From: Sorex araneus
Taxonomy: Eukaryota > Chordata > Mammalia > Eulipotyphla > Soricidae
Direction: 5' to 3'
Assembly: GCF_027595985.1 (NCBI RefSeq)
Contig: NC_073313.1
Span: 100,923,552 to 100,987,551 of the forward strand
DNA length: 64,000 nucleotides
Below the pieces are notes generated by a model. It did no database searches, was not told the origin of the DNA, and saw only the letters and a list, made by a program, of their open reading frames with translations. This document shows, piece after piece, positions 48,051 through 58,790 of the stretch. Made by a program: the position numbers and the translations under genes. Positions within the stretch are counted from its first letter, which is position 1, and each line of letters starts with the position of its first letter.

Positions 48051-48129
48051 TAAGTTCACTAAGCATCAATAATGTGTCCCACTTTTTTACGGATGCTACG
48101 GGAAAGACATGAGAGTGGAGTTTTTCTCA

Positions 48130-48290
48130 CAGTCATTTCTGATAATCATTTTTGAGGATTTTGTTTTGCTGTTGTATGGTCTTTGAGAACTAGATGTGCT
48201 CAGGACTTACTCCTATCTGTGTTCAGAAATCTCTCCTGGCTCTGGGGACTACATGGGTTGCCAGAAATCAAACTGAGGTCAGCGGCAGGC
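48130..48290 (-). mobile_element. Old SOR-type SINE
   Basis: 'gatgtgctcaggacttactcctat', 'ctcctggctctggggactacatggg' on the minus strand; head end lost at the junction with the next L1. Confidence 0.65.
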
Positions 48291-49450
48291 TTCAAAAAAT
48301 CAAGTACTTCAGAATCAGTTTAACTAGAGAAATGGAAGACTTATACAAAGAAAACTATAAAACACTAGCTCAATAAATAAAAGAACACATAGACAGAACT
48401 CTCCATGATACTGAAGCTATCTTGAAGTCATCTTCAAGTATGAAGCAGCACAGACTAGGCAAGTGAAATAAAAGATAAATAAATGGACAACATTAAACTA
48501 AGATGCTTCTGCACTTGAAAGGAAATGATGAGCAAACTACAAGGACAACCTACAGATTGGGAAAAATTATTTACTCTCACCCATCTGATAAGGGGTTAAT
48601 ATACATGATATATTAGTAAAACTAGTTAAAACAGAAAAAAAATCCAATGCCATCAAAAATTGGGAAGAAGAGATTTACAGAAACTTTCTCAAAAAAGAAA
48701 CAAGAATGGCCAAAAGACACATGAATCTACACTATTAATAACCAAGGAGATGAAAATCTAAACAATGAGACAGCATCTCATGCCACAGAGACTGGCACAT
48801 ATAAAAATTCAAATGATAAAGAGCAACCAGTGCTGGTGCGGGTGCAGAAAGAAAGGGCCTGTCATTCACTACTAGTACAAATGCCGATTAGTACAGACTT
48901 TTTGAAAACCAGTATAGACATTCCTCAAAAAAGCTATGTATTGAACTTCCATGTGACCCAGCAATATGGCTCCTGGGAATTTTGGGCCCCCCCAAACACA
49001 ATGCACTAAATCCATCTGCACTCATATGTTCATTCCAGCACTATTCACAATAACCAGAAACTGGAAACAATGCAAGTGCCCAAGAACATATGACTGGGTA
49101 AAGAAATCACAGTACATCTACACAATGGAATATGATGCAGCCACCAGAAAAAAAATTTAGTTATGAAATTTACTTATACTTGGACATGGGTGAAATGAGT
49201 CAAAGGGAGAGACAGACATAGAGTGATTATACTCATTTGCAGGATATATATATATATACATATATATAAAACATCATATAGTATAAGTATAACATCCAAT
49301 AGAAATGAGGGCCAGGAGGACTGTTCCATTGTATGAAGTTTGCCACAAGAGGGGGGAATGCAGATGGGACAGAGAAGGGACCACTGTGACAAAGATAATT
49401 GGAAATGATCACTCTGTACAAGACCTGAGTGGTGAAATGAGGTAAAGTGA
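48291..49450 (+). mobile_element. Old L1 3' part
   Basis: Starts at 'aaaaaatcaagtacttcagaatcag' (the YLGISLTKE region of ORF2) and runs through 'ctgataaggggttaatatac', the 'gcaaccagtgctggtgcggg' Cys-rich block and 'cagcaatatggctcctgggaa' to a 3' UTR ending near 49450. Many stops and deletions. The 3' UTR differs from the young L1 tail. Includes a (TA)n run at 49243-49270. Confidence 0.85.
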
Positions 49451-49767
49451 TATGCATAATACTCTTTCAGCAGAAGTATTACCTAATCAATTTTTCTTTT
49501 TTATTCACATTTTCTTAAAATAAAATGAGTTCATATGAATTTCTTAGAGCAATTTCTGGCTCATCATAATTTCTCAATAATCGTGATTGTCAATATTACC
49601 ACCATATTTGTTAGGTGTGATCTCTGTCTTAAATTTACATTGATCCTGGTCCTGGTCTTGACTCAAATGTTAAGTATGAGTTTGTCCATCTTTTAAACCA
49701 CTGCAAATATTTATTTTTTATATTATAATGTGAATTATCTCATATATTCCCTATAGGGGGCAGGGAG
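49451..49767. other. Unassigned sequence
   Basis: About 320 bp, nothing recognised. Confidence 0.45.
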
Positions 49768-50355
49768 TGTGGGGAACTACTGCCTATGCAGGGCCCTAAA
49801 ATGGACATACCCCTGGGAGCTGCCTCAAATGAGGGCCAAGAATACTTAACACAGCTCTCTGTCCCATGACCCCGAATAAGTGGAGTGGCCATTGTGTTGC
49901 CAAACTAAGCCCATAGAGAAGTTAATAGTTCACTACTCAAAGTCTGCAAGGATGTTAATAAGAAATAGATGTACTTTGATTCTACGGAAATTGCACCTAC
50001 TGCAATTACGGGAAATCACAGAAATAATAATGTTTTTCTGTATATTATTGATTGAGGAACAAGTTGTTTATAACTATACTATGCTCCTCACCTTTGTTAT
50101 AATCATAAGCATGTGCTCTTTGTAACAATCATGAGTAACTATAAATGATGATTTTACCTGCCAAGTTCCTGATAGAGTTGTATAAAAGATTGCCTGAAAT
50201 AAAGATCAATGCTGCTGTTCCATCAGAACTCAGCCCTCTGAACACTTGTATTGTCTCTTAAAGCCTCACCTTCCCTCTCTACAGGTTCAACTGTTGGCTG
50301 GCCCGGCAAGGGCGGGATGTGAAGAACTGCCTCTCGTGTCTGGTCTGGTAAGCAA
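49768..50355 (+). mobile_element. Candidate ERV LTR with short leader
   Basis: 49768-50283 starts TGTGGGG and ends CTCTACA, with TATAAAAG (50181-50188) and AATAAA (50198-50203) spaced as in the U3/R region of an LTR. After it comes 'ttggctggcccggcaagggc', loosely like a tRNA-Lys primer-binding region, and a 'ctggtctggtaagc' stretch like a splice donor near 50345. No gag, pol or env sequence follows, so it is an LTR with at most a scrap of leader. Family not identified. Confidence 0.5.
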
Positions 50356-50461
50356 AAATTTTAAGAGTTTCAGAGTCTGGAATTTGAATTCAGTGTGGGA
50401 GGGCTGTGGGTTAATTTGTCTTAGAGTCTAAATGTTTTTTGTGACCCCAAATGCACATATT

Positions 50462-50627
50462 TCTTTGGGGTGGGGGTCACACCTAGTGGTGTTCAGGGAT
50501 TATTCCTGGCTCTGTGCTCAGGGTTCATTACTGGTAGGGCTAGGGGATCATAAGCAGTGATAGGTATTGAACCCAAGTTGACTGCTTGAAAAGCAAGTGC
50601 CCTATTCACTACACCTCTCTCTGGCCC
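50462..50627 (-). mobile_element. SOR-type SINE
   Basis: Minus-strand short SINE, moderately diverged; 'gggtcacacctagtggtgtt' at its 3' end and 'cacctctctctggccccc' at the head. Flanks 'gcacatatttctttg' and 'ccacatatatttg' may be the TSD. Confidence 0.75.
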
Positions 50628-51358
50628 CCTAACCACATATATTTGAATATTAATTCCTAACATTATGGTATTAGGATGTGGGTCTTTTGGGAGGGGATTA
50701 CCTCATAAAACAGATCCCTTGCAAATGAAATTAATGCTCTTATAAAAGAGGCCCAAGAGAGCTATTTCATCCTTTTCACTATGTGAACTACAATGAAAAT
50801 TCTGTGACCCAAGAGAGGCTTTTTTGGGACCATTTTAGAACTTGGATCTCAGTATTTTAATGTCCAGAAATGAAAGAGATAAATTTCTGTTGTATATAAG
50901 TCACCCAGTCAATGTATATTGAGCTAAATGACTTAAAGGATTAAGACAGCTAATGAGTTCAGAAGCAGGAATATAGTCACAACACTGCCTTCTGAAACCC
51001 AAGTGAAATCCATAAGCGAAAATCAGATCCAAAATAATTAGTAGCTGGTCAAAGCTGAAAAGCATTAAGAACAACAGCAAAATGGGAGGCAAAACCAGGG
51101 GGTGCCTAAAAATATTTCTGAGTGAAACTGAAGAACTCAAGCTAGTTTTTAATGATGCTGACTGAGATGATCTGGCTAAAGGGTCCAGAATCAAAGAGAA
51201 AAGATGTAATTTCTGTGTTCAGTCAAAGATGGGACTAACTGCAACAATAGTCATCCTCCCTTGCATTCTGGAACTGCTTTTTTTCAGCTTTTAAGGAAAT
51301 TTATTTTATATATTAACTTGGATTACAAAATGGTAATTTTAGTCTTCACACATGATGA
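50628..51358. other. Unassigned sequence
   Basis: About 730 bp left of the full-length L1, no recognised repeat or exon. Confidence 0.5.
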
Positions 51359-51373
51359 TTAATATATTCTTTG

Positions 51374-51841
51374 TTTTTTTTTTAATTTATTTATTTTTAA
51401 TTAGAGAATCACCGTGAGGGTACAGTTACAGATTTATACACTTTTGTGCTTATACTTCCCTCATACAAAGTTTGGAACCCATCCCTTCACCAGTGCCCAT
51501 TCTCCACCACCCGTGAACCCAGTGTCCCTTCCACCCTCCCCAATCCCATCTCCCCCCCACCCCACCCTGCCACTGTGGCAAGGCATTCCCTTCTGTTTTC
51601 TCTCTCTAATTAGCTGTTGTGGTTTGCAATAAAGGTGTTGAGTGGCCGCTGTGCTCAGTCTCTAGCCCTCATTCAGCCCGCAACTCCCTTCCCCCACATG
51701 GCCTTCGACTACAATGTAGTTGGTGATCGCTTCTCTGAGTTGACCTTTCCCCGGAACGTGAGGCCAGCCTCGAAGCCATGGAGTCAACCTCCTGGTACTT
51801 ATTTCTACAGTTCTTGGGTGTTAGTCTCCCACTCTGTTATT
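51374..51841 (-). other. L1 3' UTR with G-rich tract
   Basis: On the minus strand, a polypurine G-rich tract (51526-51575) lies between the ORF2 stop and the 'gggcactggtgaagggatgg' block, then 'cacggtgattctctaatt' and an A-rich tail. The G-run spacing would allow a G-quadruplex, as known for the 3' UTR of other mammalian L1. Confidence 0.85.
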
Positions 51842-54800
51842 CTATATACCATAGATGAGTGCAATCTTTCTATGTCTGTCTCTCTCTTTCTGACTCATTT
51901 CACTCAGCATGAAACTTTTCATGCCCATCCACTTGACTACAAAATTCTTGACCTCCTTTTTTCTAACAGCTGCATAGTATTCCATTGTATAGATGTACCA
52001 AAGTTTCCTCAACCAGTCATCCGTTCTGGGGCATTCGGGTTTTTTCCAGATTCTGGCTATTGTAAACAGTGCTGCGATGAACATACATGTGCAGATGTTG
52101 TTTCGGTTGTATTTTTTTGCCTCTCTGGGATATATTCCCAGCAGTGGTATTGCTGGGTCAAATGGGAATTCAATATCTAATTTTTTGAGAGTCGTCCATA
52201 TTGTTTTCCAGAAGGGCTGAACCAGTCGGCATTCCCACCAGCAGTGAAGAAGGGTCCCTTTCTCCCCACATCCTCTCCAACAGCGGTTGCTTTTGTTCTT
52301 TTGGATGTGTGCTAGTCTCTGTGGTGTGAGGTGATATCTCAAAGTTGTTTTGATCTGCATCTCTCTGATGATTAGTGATGCAGAGCACTTTTTCATGTGC
52401 CTTTTGGCCATTCGTATTTCTTCCTTGGTAAAGTTTCTGTTCATTTCTTCGCCCCATTTTTTGATGGGGTTGGATGTTTTCTTCTTGTAGAGTTCAACCA
52501 GTGCTTTATATACCATTGATATCAACCCCTTATCTGATGGGTATTGTGTAAATATCCTTTCCCATTCTGTGGATAGTCTTTGTATTCTGGTCACTGTATC
52601 TCTTGCGGTGCAGAAGCTTTTTAGTTTAATGTAGTCCCATTTGTTGATCTCTGTTTTTACTAGATTGCTTAGTTCCGTGTCACGTTTGAAGATACCTTTA
52701 TCTTCAATATCGTGGAGGGTTTCGCCGACCTTGTCTTCAATGTACCTTATGGTTTGTGGTCTAATGTTGAGGTCTTTAATCCATTTTGATCTGACTTTTG
52801 TGCATGGTGTCAGGTCAAGGTCTAAACCCATTTTTTTGCATGTGGTTGTCCAGTTGTGCCAGCACCATTTGTTAAAGAGGCTTTCCTTGCTCCACTTCAC
52901 ATCTCTTGCTCCCTTATCAAAGATTAGATGGTCATACATTTGGGGTTGTGTGTAGGGATATTCCACCCTGTTCCATTGGTCTACGGCTCTGCCTTTGTTC
53001 CAGTACCATGCTGTTTTAATTGTTACTGCTTTGTAGTAAAGTTTGAGGTTGGGGATGGTGATGCCTCCCATCATCTTTTTCCCAAGAATTGTTTTAGCTA
53101 TCCTTGGACGTTTGTTATTCCATATGAATTTTAGGATTGCTTGATCCATTTCTTTGAAGAATGTCATGGGTATACTTATAGGGATCGCATTGAATCTGTA
53201 TAATGCTTTAGGGAGTATTGCCATTTTGACAACATTGATTCTCCCTATCCACGAGCAGGGTATATGTTTCCATTTCCTCATGTCCTCTTTGATTTCATGG
53301 AGTAGCGTTATGTAGTTTTCTTTGTAAAGGTCTTTTACTTCCTTGGTTAAGCTGATTCCGAGGTACCTGATTTTCTGGGGCACGATTGTGAATGGGATTG
53401 CTTTTTTCATGTGCCTTTCCTCTGCCTCCTTGTTTGCATATATGAAGGCCATGGATTTTTGGGTATTGATTTTGTAGCCTGCAACTTTACTGTATAAGTC
53501 TATTGTTTCTAAGAGTTTCTTAGTAGAGGTTTTAGGCTTCTCTAGATATAGTATCATGTCGTCTGCAAATAGTGAGAGTTTGATTTCTTCCCTTCCTATC
53601 TGGATGCCCTTAATCTCTTTTTCTTGTCTAATAGCTATCGCAAGTACTTCCAGTACTATATTGAAGAGGAGTGGTGAGAGTGGGCATCCTTGTCTTGTGC
53701 CTGATCTCAGAGGAAAGGCCCTTAGTTTTTCCCCGTTGAGGATAATGCTTGCCGTAGGCTTGTGATAGATGGCTTCGACTATCTTGAGGAAAGTTCCTCC
53801 AAACCCCATTTTGGCGAGGGTTTTCATCATGAAAGGATGTTGGATCTTGTCAAATGCTTTCTCTGCATCTATGGATATGATCATATGGTTTTTATCTTTA
53901 CTTTTGTTGATATGCTGGATTATGTTGATTGATTTCCGAATGTTAAACCATCCTTGCATCCCTGGGATGAATCCCACTTGGTCGTGATGTATGATCTTTT
54001 TGATGAGTTGTTGGATCCTATTTGCTAGTATTTTGTTGAGGATCTTCGCATCGGTGTTCATCAGGGAAATTGGTCTGTAATTTTCTTTCTTAGTGGTGTC
54101 TTTGTTTGCTTTGGGTATTAGGGAGATATGTGCTTCATAGAAACTGTTTGGGAGAGTTCCTGTTTTTTCAATTTCCTGGAAAAGTTTGAGGAAAACAGGC
54201 AATAGGTCTTCTTTAAATGTTTGGAAGAATTCGCCAGTGAAACCATCTGGGCCTGGGCTTTTGTTTTTGGGGAGGTTTTTGATTACTGTTTCAATTTCCT
54301 TAACATTGATGGGTCTATTCAGGTATTCCAGGTCTTCTTTCTTCAGTGTTGGGAGATTATAGGAATCAAGGAATCCATCCATTTCTTTTAGGTTCTCCTT
54401 TTTTGTGGCGTAAAGACTTTCAAAGTAGTCTCTAATGATCTTTTGAATCTCACTGGTTTCTGTTATGATGTCCCCCTTTTCATTTCTGATTCGATTTATT
54501 AGAGTTTTCTCTCTTTCTTTCTTTGTGAGACTTGCTAGCGGTTTATCAATCTTATTTATTTTCTCAAAGAACCAACTCTTTGTTTCATTGATCTTTCGGA
54601 TTGTTTTTTTGGTTTCGATGTCATTAATTTCTGCTCTAATTTTTATTATTTCTTTCCTTCGGTCTGGTTTGGGGTCCTTTCTCTGGTCCTTTTCTAGGGT
54701 CTTGAGTCGTGAAGTCAAGCTATCTATGTGGGTCCTTTCTTCCTTCCTGAGGAATGCTTGGAGAGCTATAAATTTTCCCCTTAACACCGCTTTAGCTGCG

Positions 54801-55660
54801 TCCCATAGGTTTTGGTAGCTCGTGTCTTCATTCTCATTTGTTTCTAAGTATCTTTTGATTTCTTCCTTGATTTCCTTCTTGACCCACTCATTGTTCAACA
54901 TGGAATTGTTTAATTTCCAGGTGTTTGATTTGATTTTCCGTATTTGTGGGTGGTTAGCTTCTATCTTCAGCGCATCGTGGTCTGAAAAGATGGTTGATAC
55001 AATTTCTATTTTTCCGATTCCATTGAGGTATGTTCTGGGGCCCAGTACATGGTCTATTTTTGAAAATGTTCCATGTGCACTGGAAAAGAATGTGTATTCT
55101 TTCTTTTTGGGGTGTAAGGCCCTGTATAGGTCTATTAGGCCTCTCTCTTCAATTTCATCATTCAGAGTCAGTGTTTCCTTGTTGAGTTTTGTTCTTGTGG
55201 ATCTATCTAGAGGTGATAAGGCCATATTGAAGTCTCCGACTACAATTGTGCTGTTGGTGATGTCCTCTTTGAAGTCTGTTAGGAGTCGTTTTAAATATTT
55301 AGCCGGTCGTTTGTTAGGAGCATATACGTTTAAGAGTGTGATTTCTTCCTGTTGTACATATCCCTTGATAAACAGAAAATGACCTTCGCTGTCCCTTTTG
55401 ATCTTTTTCATCCTGAAATCTATGTTGTCGGATACCAGGATGGCCACTCCAGCTTTTTTAAGGGGGTTGTTTGCTTGGAGGATTGTTTTCCATCCTTTGA
55501 CTTTGAGTCTATGTTTACTCTGTTTGTTCAGGTGTGTTTCTTGCAGGCAACAGAATGTTGGGTTTAATTTCCGGATCCATTTAGCCACTCTGTGTCTTTT
55601 GATAGGTGCATTTAGGCCATTGACATTGAGAGAGATTATTGTGATGTGGTTTTGTGTCAT
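51842..55660 (-). CDS. ORF2: L1 ORF2 protein, endonuclease/reverse transcriptase, intact
   Basis: 1272 residues, close to the 1275 of human L1. In L1 this protein nicks target DNA at TT/AAAA-like sites and copies its own RNA at the nick. Residues 1-235 are an APE-type endonuclease with the expected residues: N12 (SLNVNGLN), E41 (CLQETH), D143 and N145 (VGDFNM), D203 (KIDH) and H228 (SDHDAL). The RT has '[14 protein letters not shown]' and the active site F-A-D-D at 698-701 (53558-53569). The Cys-rich C-terminal motif [14 protein letters not shown] lies at 1127-1140. The start is the first ATG after the 42-nt spacer and aligns with the L1 ORF2 N terminus. No stop or frameshift. Needs ORF1 product from the same RNA. 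Translated probably by reinitiation, as known for L1. Confidence 0.95.
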   Translation of the reverse strand: MTQNHITIISLNVNGLNAPIKRHRVAKWIRKLNPTFCCLQETHLNKQSKHRLKVKGWKTILQANNPLKKAGVAILVSDNIDFRMKKIKRDSEGHFLFIKGYVQQEEITLLNVYAPNKRPAKYLKRLLTDFKEDITNSTIVVGDFNMALSPLDRSTRTKLNKETLTLNDEIEERGLIDLYRALHPKKKEYTFFSSAHGTFSKIDHVLGPRTYLNGIGKIEIVSTIFSDHDALKIEANHPQIRKIKSNTWKLNNSMLNNEWVKKEIKEEIKRYLETNENEDTSYQNLWDAAKAVLRGKFIALQAFLRKEERTHIDSLTSRLKTLEKDQRKDPKPDRRKEIIKIRAEINDIETKKTIRKINETKSWFFEKINKIDKPLASLTKKEREKTLINRIRNEKGDIITETSEIQKIIRDYFESLYATKKENLKEMDGFLDSYNLPTLKKEDLEYLNRPINVKEIETVIKNLPKNKSPGPDGFTGEFFQTFKEDLLPVFLKLFQEIEKTGTLPNSFYEAHISLIPKANKDTTKKENYRPISLMNTDAKILNKILANRIQQLIKKIIHHDQVGFIPGMQGWFNIRKSINIIQHINKSKDKNHMIISIDAEKAFDKIQHPFMMKTLAKMGFGGTFLKIVEAIYHKPTASIILNGEKLRAFPLRSGTRQGCPLSPLLFNIVLEVLAIAIRQEKEIKGIQIGREEIKLSLFADDMILYLEKPKTSTKKLLETIDLYSKVAGYKINTQKSMAFIYANKEAEERHMKKAIPFTIVPQKIRYLGISLTKEVKDLYKENYITLLHEIKEDMRKWKHIPCSWIGRINVVKMAILPKALYRFNAIPISIPMTFFKEMDQAILKFIWNNKRPRIAKTILGKKMMGGITIPNLKLYYKAVTIKTAWYWNKGRAVDQWNRVEYPYTQPQMYDHLIFDKGARDVKWSKESLFNKWCWHNWTTTCKKMGLDLDLTPCTKVRSKWIKDLNIRPQTIRYIEDKVGETLHDIEDKGIFKRDTELSNLVKTEINKWDYIKLKSFCTARDTVTRIQRLSTEWERIFTQYPSDKGLISMVYKALVELYKKKTSNPIKKWGEEMNRNFTKEEIRMAKRHMKKCSASLIIREMQIKTTLRYHLTPQRLAHIQKNKSNRCWRGCGEKGTLLHCWWECRLVQPFWKTIWTTLKKLDIEFPFDPAIPLLGIYPREAKKYNRNNICTCMFIAALFTIARIWKKPECPRTDDWLRKLWYIYTMEYYAAVRKKEVKNFVVKWMGMKSFMLSEMSQKERDRHRKIALIYGI

Positions 55661-55702
55661 CTTTCTGTGGGATTTGTTGTTCTTATGGGGCTCCTCCTTG
55701 TC

Positions 55703-56665
55703 TTACAGTAGCCCCTTTAGACCTTCTTTCAAGATTGGTTTTGAGTCTATGAAGTTCCTGAGCTGTTGTTTATCCGAGAAATAGTGTATGGTTCCTTCGA
55801 GTTTGAGTGAGAGTTTAGCTGGATAAAGTATTCTTGGTGAGGCATTCATTTCGTTGAGTTTTTTCACTATGTCCCACCATTGTCTTCGGGCTCGGAGGGT
55901 TTCTTCTGACAGATCGGCCGTAAATCTGAGGGGTGCTCCTTTGTATGTGATTTCCCTCTTTGACCTTGCTACTTGTAGAATTGTGTCTCTATCTACAGCA
56001 TCCGCCATTCTGACTATGATATGCCTTGGAGTCTTTTTATTTGGGTCTCTTTTTGCTGGCACTCTTCGGACTTCTTGTATCTGGACGCCTGCCTTCTCCA
56101 GCTCTGGGAATTTCTTAGTGATGATGTCTTTGACTATGTTTTTTTCATTGGGGTTACTTCCCTGTGGTTCTGGTACTCCAATGATTCTTATGTTGTTCCT
56201 CTTGAAGTCATCCCCCAGGGCTCTGATTCGCTCTATAGCCATTTTGAGGTCTTTGGCCATGATTTGTTGCTGTCTGTAAGCTTTCTGCAGCTCATCCTCA
56301 AGCTCGCTGATTCTGTCTTCGGCTGTAGTCATTCTGCTGTTGAGGGCATCTAATGAGATTTTTATTTCATCTACCGATTGCTTTATTTGTGAGACTTCGG
56401 TTCGAAGGTTTGAAATTTCTGCTCTCATTTCTGCTCTCATTTCTTCCTGTATTTTCTTGGTAGACCGTTCCAGCGCTTGATTCATCTCCTCCCTTAATTT
56501 ATTGGATGTCTGTTCCATAGTTGCTTGGAGTAGGTCGACTCTCCTCCATATTTCCTCTCTGAATTGTTTATCTGAGAGGTCGTAGATGTTGGGAGACTCT
56601 TTTGAGGTTTCTAGTATCTTTTGTTCTCCCTCTCTTCGTGGAGGGGATTTTCGCTGTTTCTTCAT
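55703..56665 (-). CDS. ORF1: L1 ORF1 protein, RNA-binding coiled-coil, intact
   Basis: 320 residues (human 338). In L1 it trimerises, coats the element RNA and acts as a chaperone in the cytoplasmic RNP. Basic N terminus (MKKQRKSPPRR), then a heptad-rich coiled coil at about residues 35-152. The RRM follows from about 156 (NNIRIIGVPE; RRVPAKRDPNKK; RHIIVRMADAVDRD). The C-terminal domain has the LRFTADLSEETLRARRQW block, typical of mammalian ORF1p. A short in-frame repeat, MRAEMRAE, lies in the coiled coil (about 77-84). The frame is fully open, and the start is the first ATG after the GC-rich 5' UTR. ORF2 follows after 42 bp on the same RNA. Confidence 0.95.
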   Translation of the reverse strand: MKKQRKSPPRREGEQKILETSKESPNIYDLSDKQFREEIWRRVDLLQATMEQTSNKLREEMNQALERSTKKIQEEMRAEMRAEISNLRTEVSQIKQSVDEIKISLDALNSRMTTAEDRISELEDELQKAYRQQQIMAKDLKMAIERIRALGDDFKRNNIRIIGVPEPQGSNPNEKNIVKDIITKKFPELEKAGVQIQEVRRVPAKRDPNKKTPRHIIVRMADAVDRDTILQVARSKREITYKGAPLRFTADLSEETLRARRQWWDIVKKLNEMNASPRILYPAKLSLKLEGTIHYFSDKQQLRNFIDSKPILKEGLKGLL

Positions 56666-57300
56666 ATTGTCACGGAAGTGCAGAGTTGGAACCTTGTAGT
56701 TATTTATTCCTCTTCCTTTTTGTGGGAAGAAGGGGCTCCGATTGTGCTAAACTTCCCTTATTCACTGATAGCTTTTATACTGTCAGCCAAAGCTAATGGG
56801 TATTTTGCGTAAATGTTTGAGATCGCAAAAGTGAGTTTTCAAAGGAATACACAGTACGGATTGAGCTGATGTAGCAAAGAATAACTGTGGCCGTGTTAGC
56901 GTTGGCCGCTCTGAGAGGAGGCCATGCCCACTTTAGACCACGCCCACTAAAACACAGATAGAATGAATTCTATCAATTGTGGCCAAAGGAGAAGGCATGG
57001 AATGTTAAAAAAAAAAATAAAATAACTGCTGCCGCTCTGGAAAGAGGCCACGCCCACTTTTTAGGCCACGCCCCCTGAGATGAGGACACGCCCCTAAGCA
57101 GCAGAGTGGGGATTGGTCAGGATCGGACGGCGGCGGCGGAAAGGTGCCAGGCAGGGGCTTCAGGAGAAGCCCCGAGCCGCGGCGGGCAGGGGGCGGGGAG
57201 GGGGGCTTCTCCGCGCTGAGGCAGGCTCTCCAAGGGATTGCCTGTTTACCTGCAGGATGGAGATTGGTCAGGATCCGACGGCGGCGGCGAAAAGGTGCCC
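56666..57300 (-). promoter_or_regulatory. L1 5' UTR / internal promoter with repeated blocks
   Basis: GC- and CpG-rich at 57020-57300. GATTGGTCAGGATC plus a GGC-rich block occurs at 57111-57148 and again at 57262-57299, 151 bp apart. A second pair (about 56905-56945 and 57030-57072) holds 'gccgctctg' and GCCACGCCC-type boxes. CCACGCCC occurs at 56938, 57048 and 57066, with CACGCCCC at 57087. Such boxes bind Sp/KLF-type factors in general. A promoter role follows from its place in a full-length L1, but the repeated design is inference. Confidence 0.75.
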
Positions 57301-57325
57301 TTAATATATTCTTTGAAAGCACAGT

Positions 57326-57945
57326 TTAGTAAATCACGAATGACGAAATCCCGTTAATCACCGATTTCTCGTGCGGGCTCAGTAACATATCATTTTGTCC
57401 TTTCCCTGAGATCTTAGATGTCTAACTTGACTCTGCCCTCCATAAGATGTTGCAGTGGGGGCTCTTCAGGGTCAGGAGAATGAGATCCAGCTTGTTACTG
57501 GATTTTGCATATGAATACACCATGGGAAGCTTGCAAGGCAGGTGGGCAGGAAACTCTCAGAAGATTGCCAGTTTCTGCCATAGGAAGAAGGCTAAAGCGG
57601 CTGCGCGCTTCTGAGAGCTTGCTTTTAAATCTCTGTCTGGATGTTGGCCCTTGATGGGATTACATACACCTGGGTTTTTCTGCCGGTACCTTCATGCATG
57701 AGGCCTGTCTGAACGTGTGGAGAGGAGCCTCCAGCATGGCTGTAGCTAGGTTCCAGTGGTCTTTGGCCACCGGGAGCTCTGCTCGGGGTGGGGAGGGAAG
57801 CTGGAGCCCATCCTTTCCAAGGGGCCCCGGGGAAGACAGCCAGGCATGCGGGCAAGAGACTCTCTGCATCACTCTCTTCTGAGAGCTTGCTCTTAAGTCT
57901 CTCTCTGGATGTTGGCCGTTGATGGGATTACACACACTTAGTAAA
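57326..57945 (-). mobile_element. RTE-tailed non-autonomous element, copy C
   Basis: Minus orientation, 57334-57937, with an 8-bp TSD TTAGTAAA (57326-57333 and 57938-57945). The tail (57334-57401) has the 'cccgcacgagaaatcggtga' form seen at 8.6 kb. The head at 57840-57880 ('tctcttgcccgcatgcct' on the minus strand) is preceded by an extra copy of an internal block: 57881-57937 repeats 57613-57669. This suggests tandem head units. No long frame and no poly(A). Confidence 0.8.
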
Positions 57946-58054
57946 ATACTTTTACAAATTAGGTCCCATTCATAAATTGCAGAAAACCCTGGTGAGGGAA
58001 AGAATCTAATTCCTAGAGTTAAAGCATTAGAATTCTGAGAATTTTCAGTAGATT

Positions 58055-58790
58055 TTCTTTTAATAAACTTATTAATTCACCATGAGGTACAGTAACAAAA
58101 ATCTCATGTTAGAACATTGATCATACATCATCTATAACTTATCCCTTCCACCACCAAAATCCCCAGATCCCCCCCATTCCCCCTCCCCCTGCCTGTATGG
58201 CAGACAATTTGCAAAGTATTTTTTCTCTACTTTAGTTACTTTCGATATTTCAAGACCAGTCATACCACCTCTCATACCTGCTGAAAATGCAATGTTAGAC
58301 AATGTGTTTTGTATTGCTTGTTATGGATATAATAATATAATAATGCATGGCCGAGACAGAGGCCAAGCGCTCAAGGAATTCTAAGATTTTAATAATTAAG
58401 GTCTGAAGAAATTGCTGCAGTAAGTTGCTCGTGTCGAAGATTTATCTGTTTGTCACTGGATGGTGGCCACATTGGAGCTTAAGTAGATGGTGGGCGGATG
58501 TGACATCATCTCGGTGTGCCATCAGGGTGGGGAGGGAGAACGACCCACTCCTCCCATGTCCCTTGAGACTTGGGATTTGCATCTTGCCACCACCGCAAAC
58601 TCAAACCTGGTGCTTCTTGCTGGCTTCTAGAAAATGGTGATCGCTGGGGGCCTTAGAAGGCAGGCAGAGGGACAGCACCCACCCTCCTCTGGAGCAGCCC
58701 AGCGGAGAAGGCCTTTTGCAAAGTCCAGGGCCATCTCTGCCGCAAGTTGCTCAGGTCGGAGATTCATGCGTGTGTCTGGAACTGCTTTTT
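58055..58790 (-). mobile_element. L1-tailed non-autonomous retroposon
   Basis: 3' end at about 58066 ('attaattcaccatgaggta'), C-rich block at 58150-58195, then GC-rich head. The block 'ctgcagtaagttgctcgtgtc' at 58415 recurs diverged at 58737 (322 bp apart), the same unit length as in the 1.8- and 11-kb copies. TSD not found. Confidence 0.7.

Larger units (their letters stand above)
51359..57315 (-). mobile_element. Full-length L1 with both ORFs open
   Basis: A perfect 15-bp TSD, TTAATATATTCTTTG (51359-51373 and 57301-57315), frames a 5.9-kb L1 on the minus strand. Order: 5' UTR 56666-57300, ORF1, 42-bp spacer, ORF2, 3' UTR with A-rich tail at 51374-51400. Neither ORF has an internal stop. 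Together with the perfect TSD this suggests a recent insertion that could still be competent; activity itself is not shown by sequence. It landed about 10 bp from an older RTE-tailed element. Confidence 0.95.

Noticed and set aside
54822..55382. 186-codon plus-strand frame inside the L1
   Set aside because: Antisense shadow of the intact ORF2.
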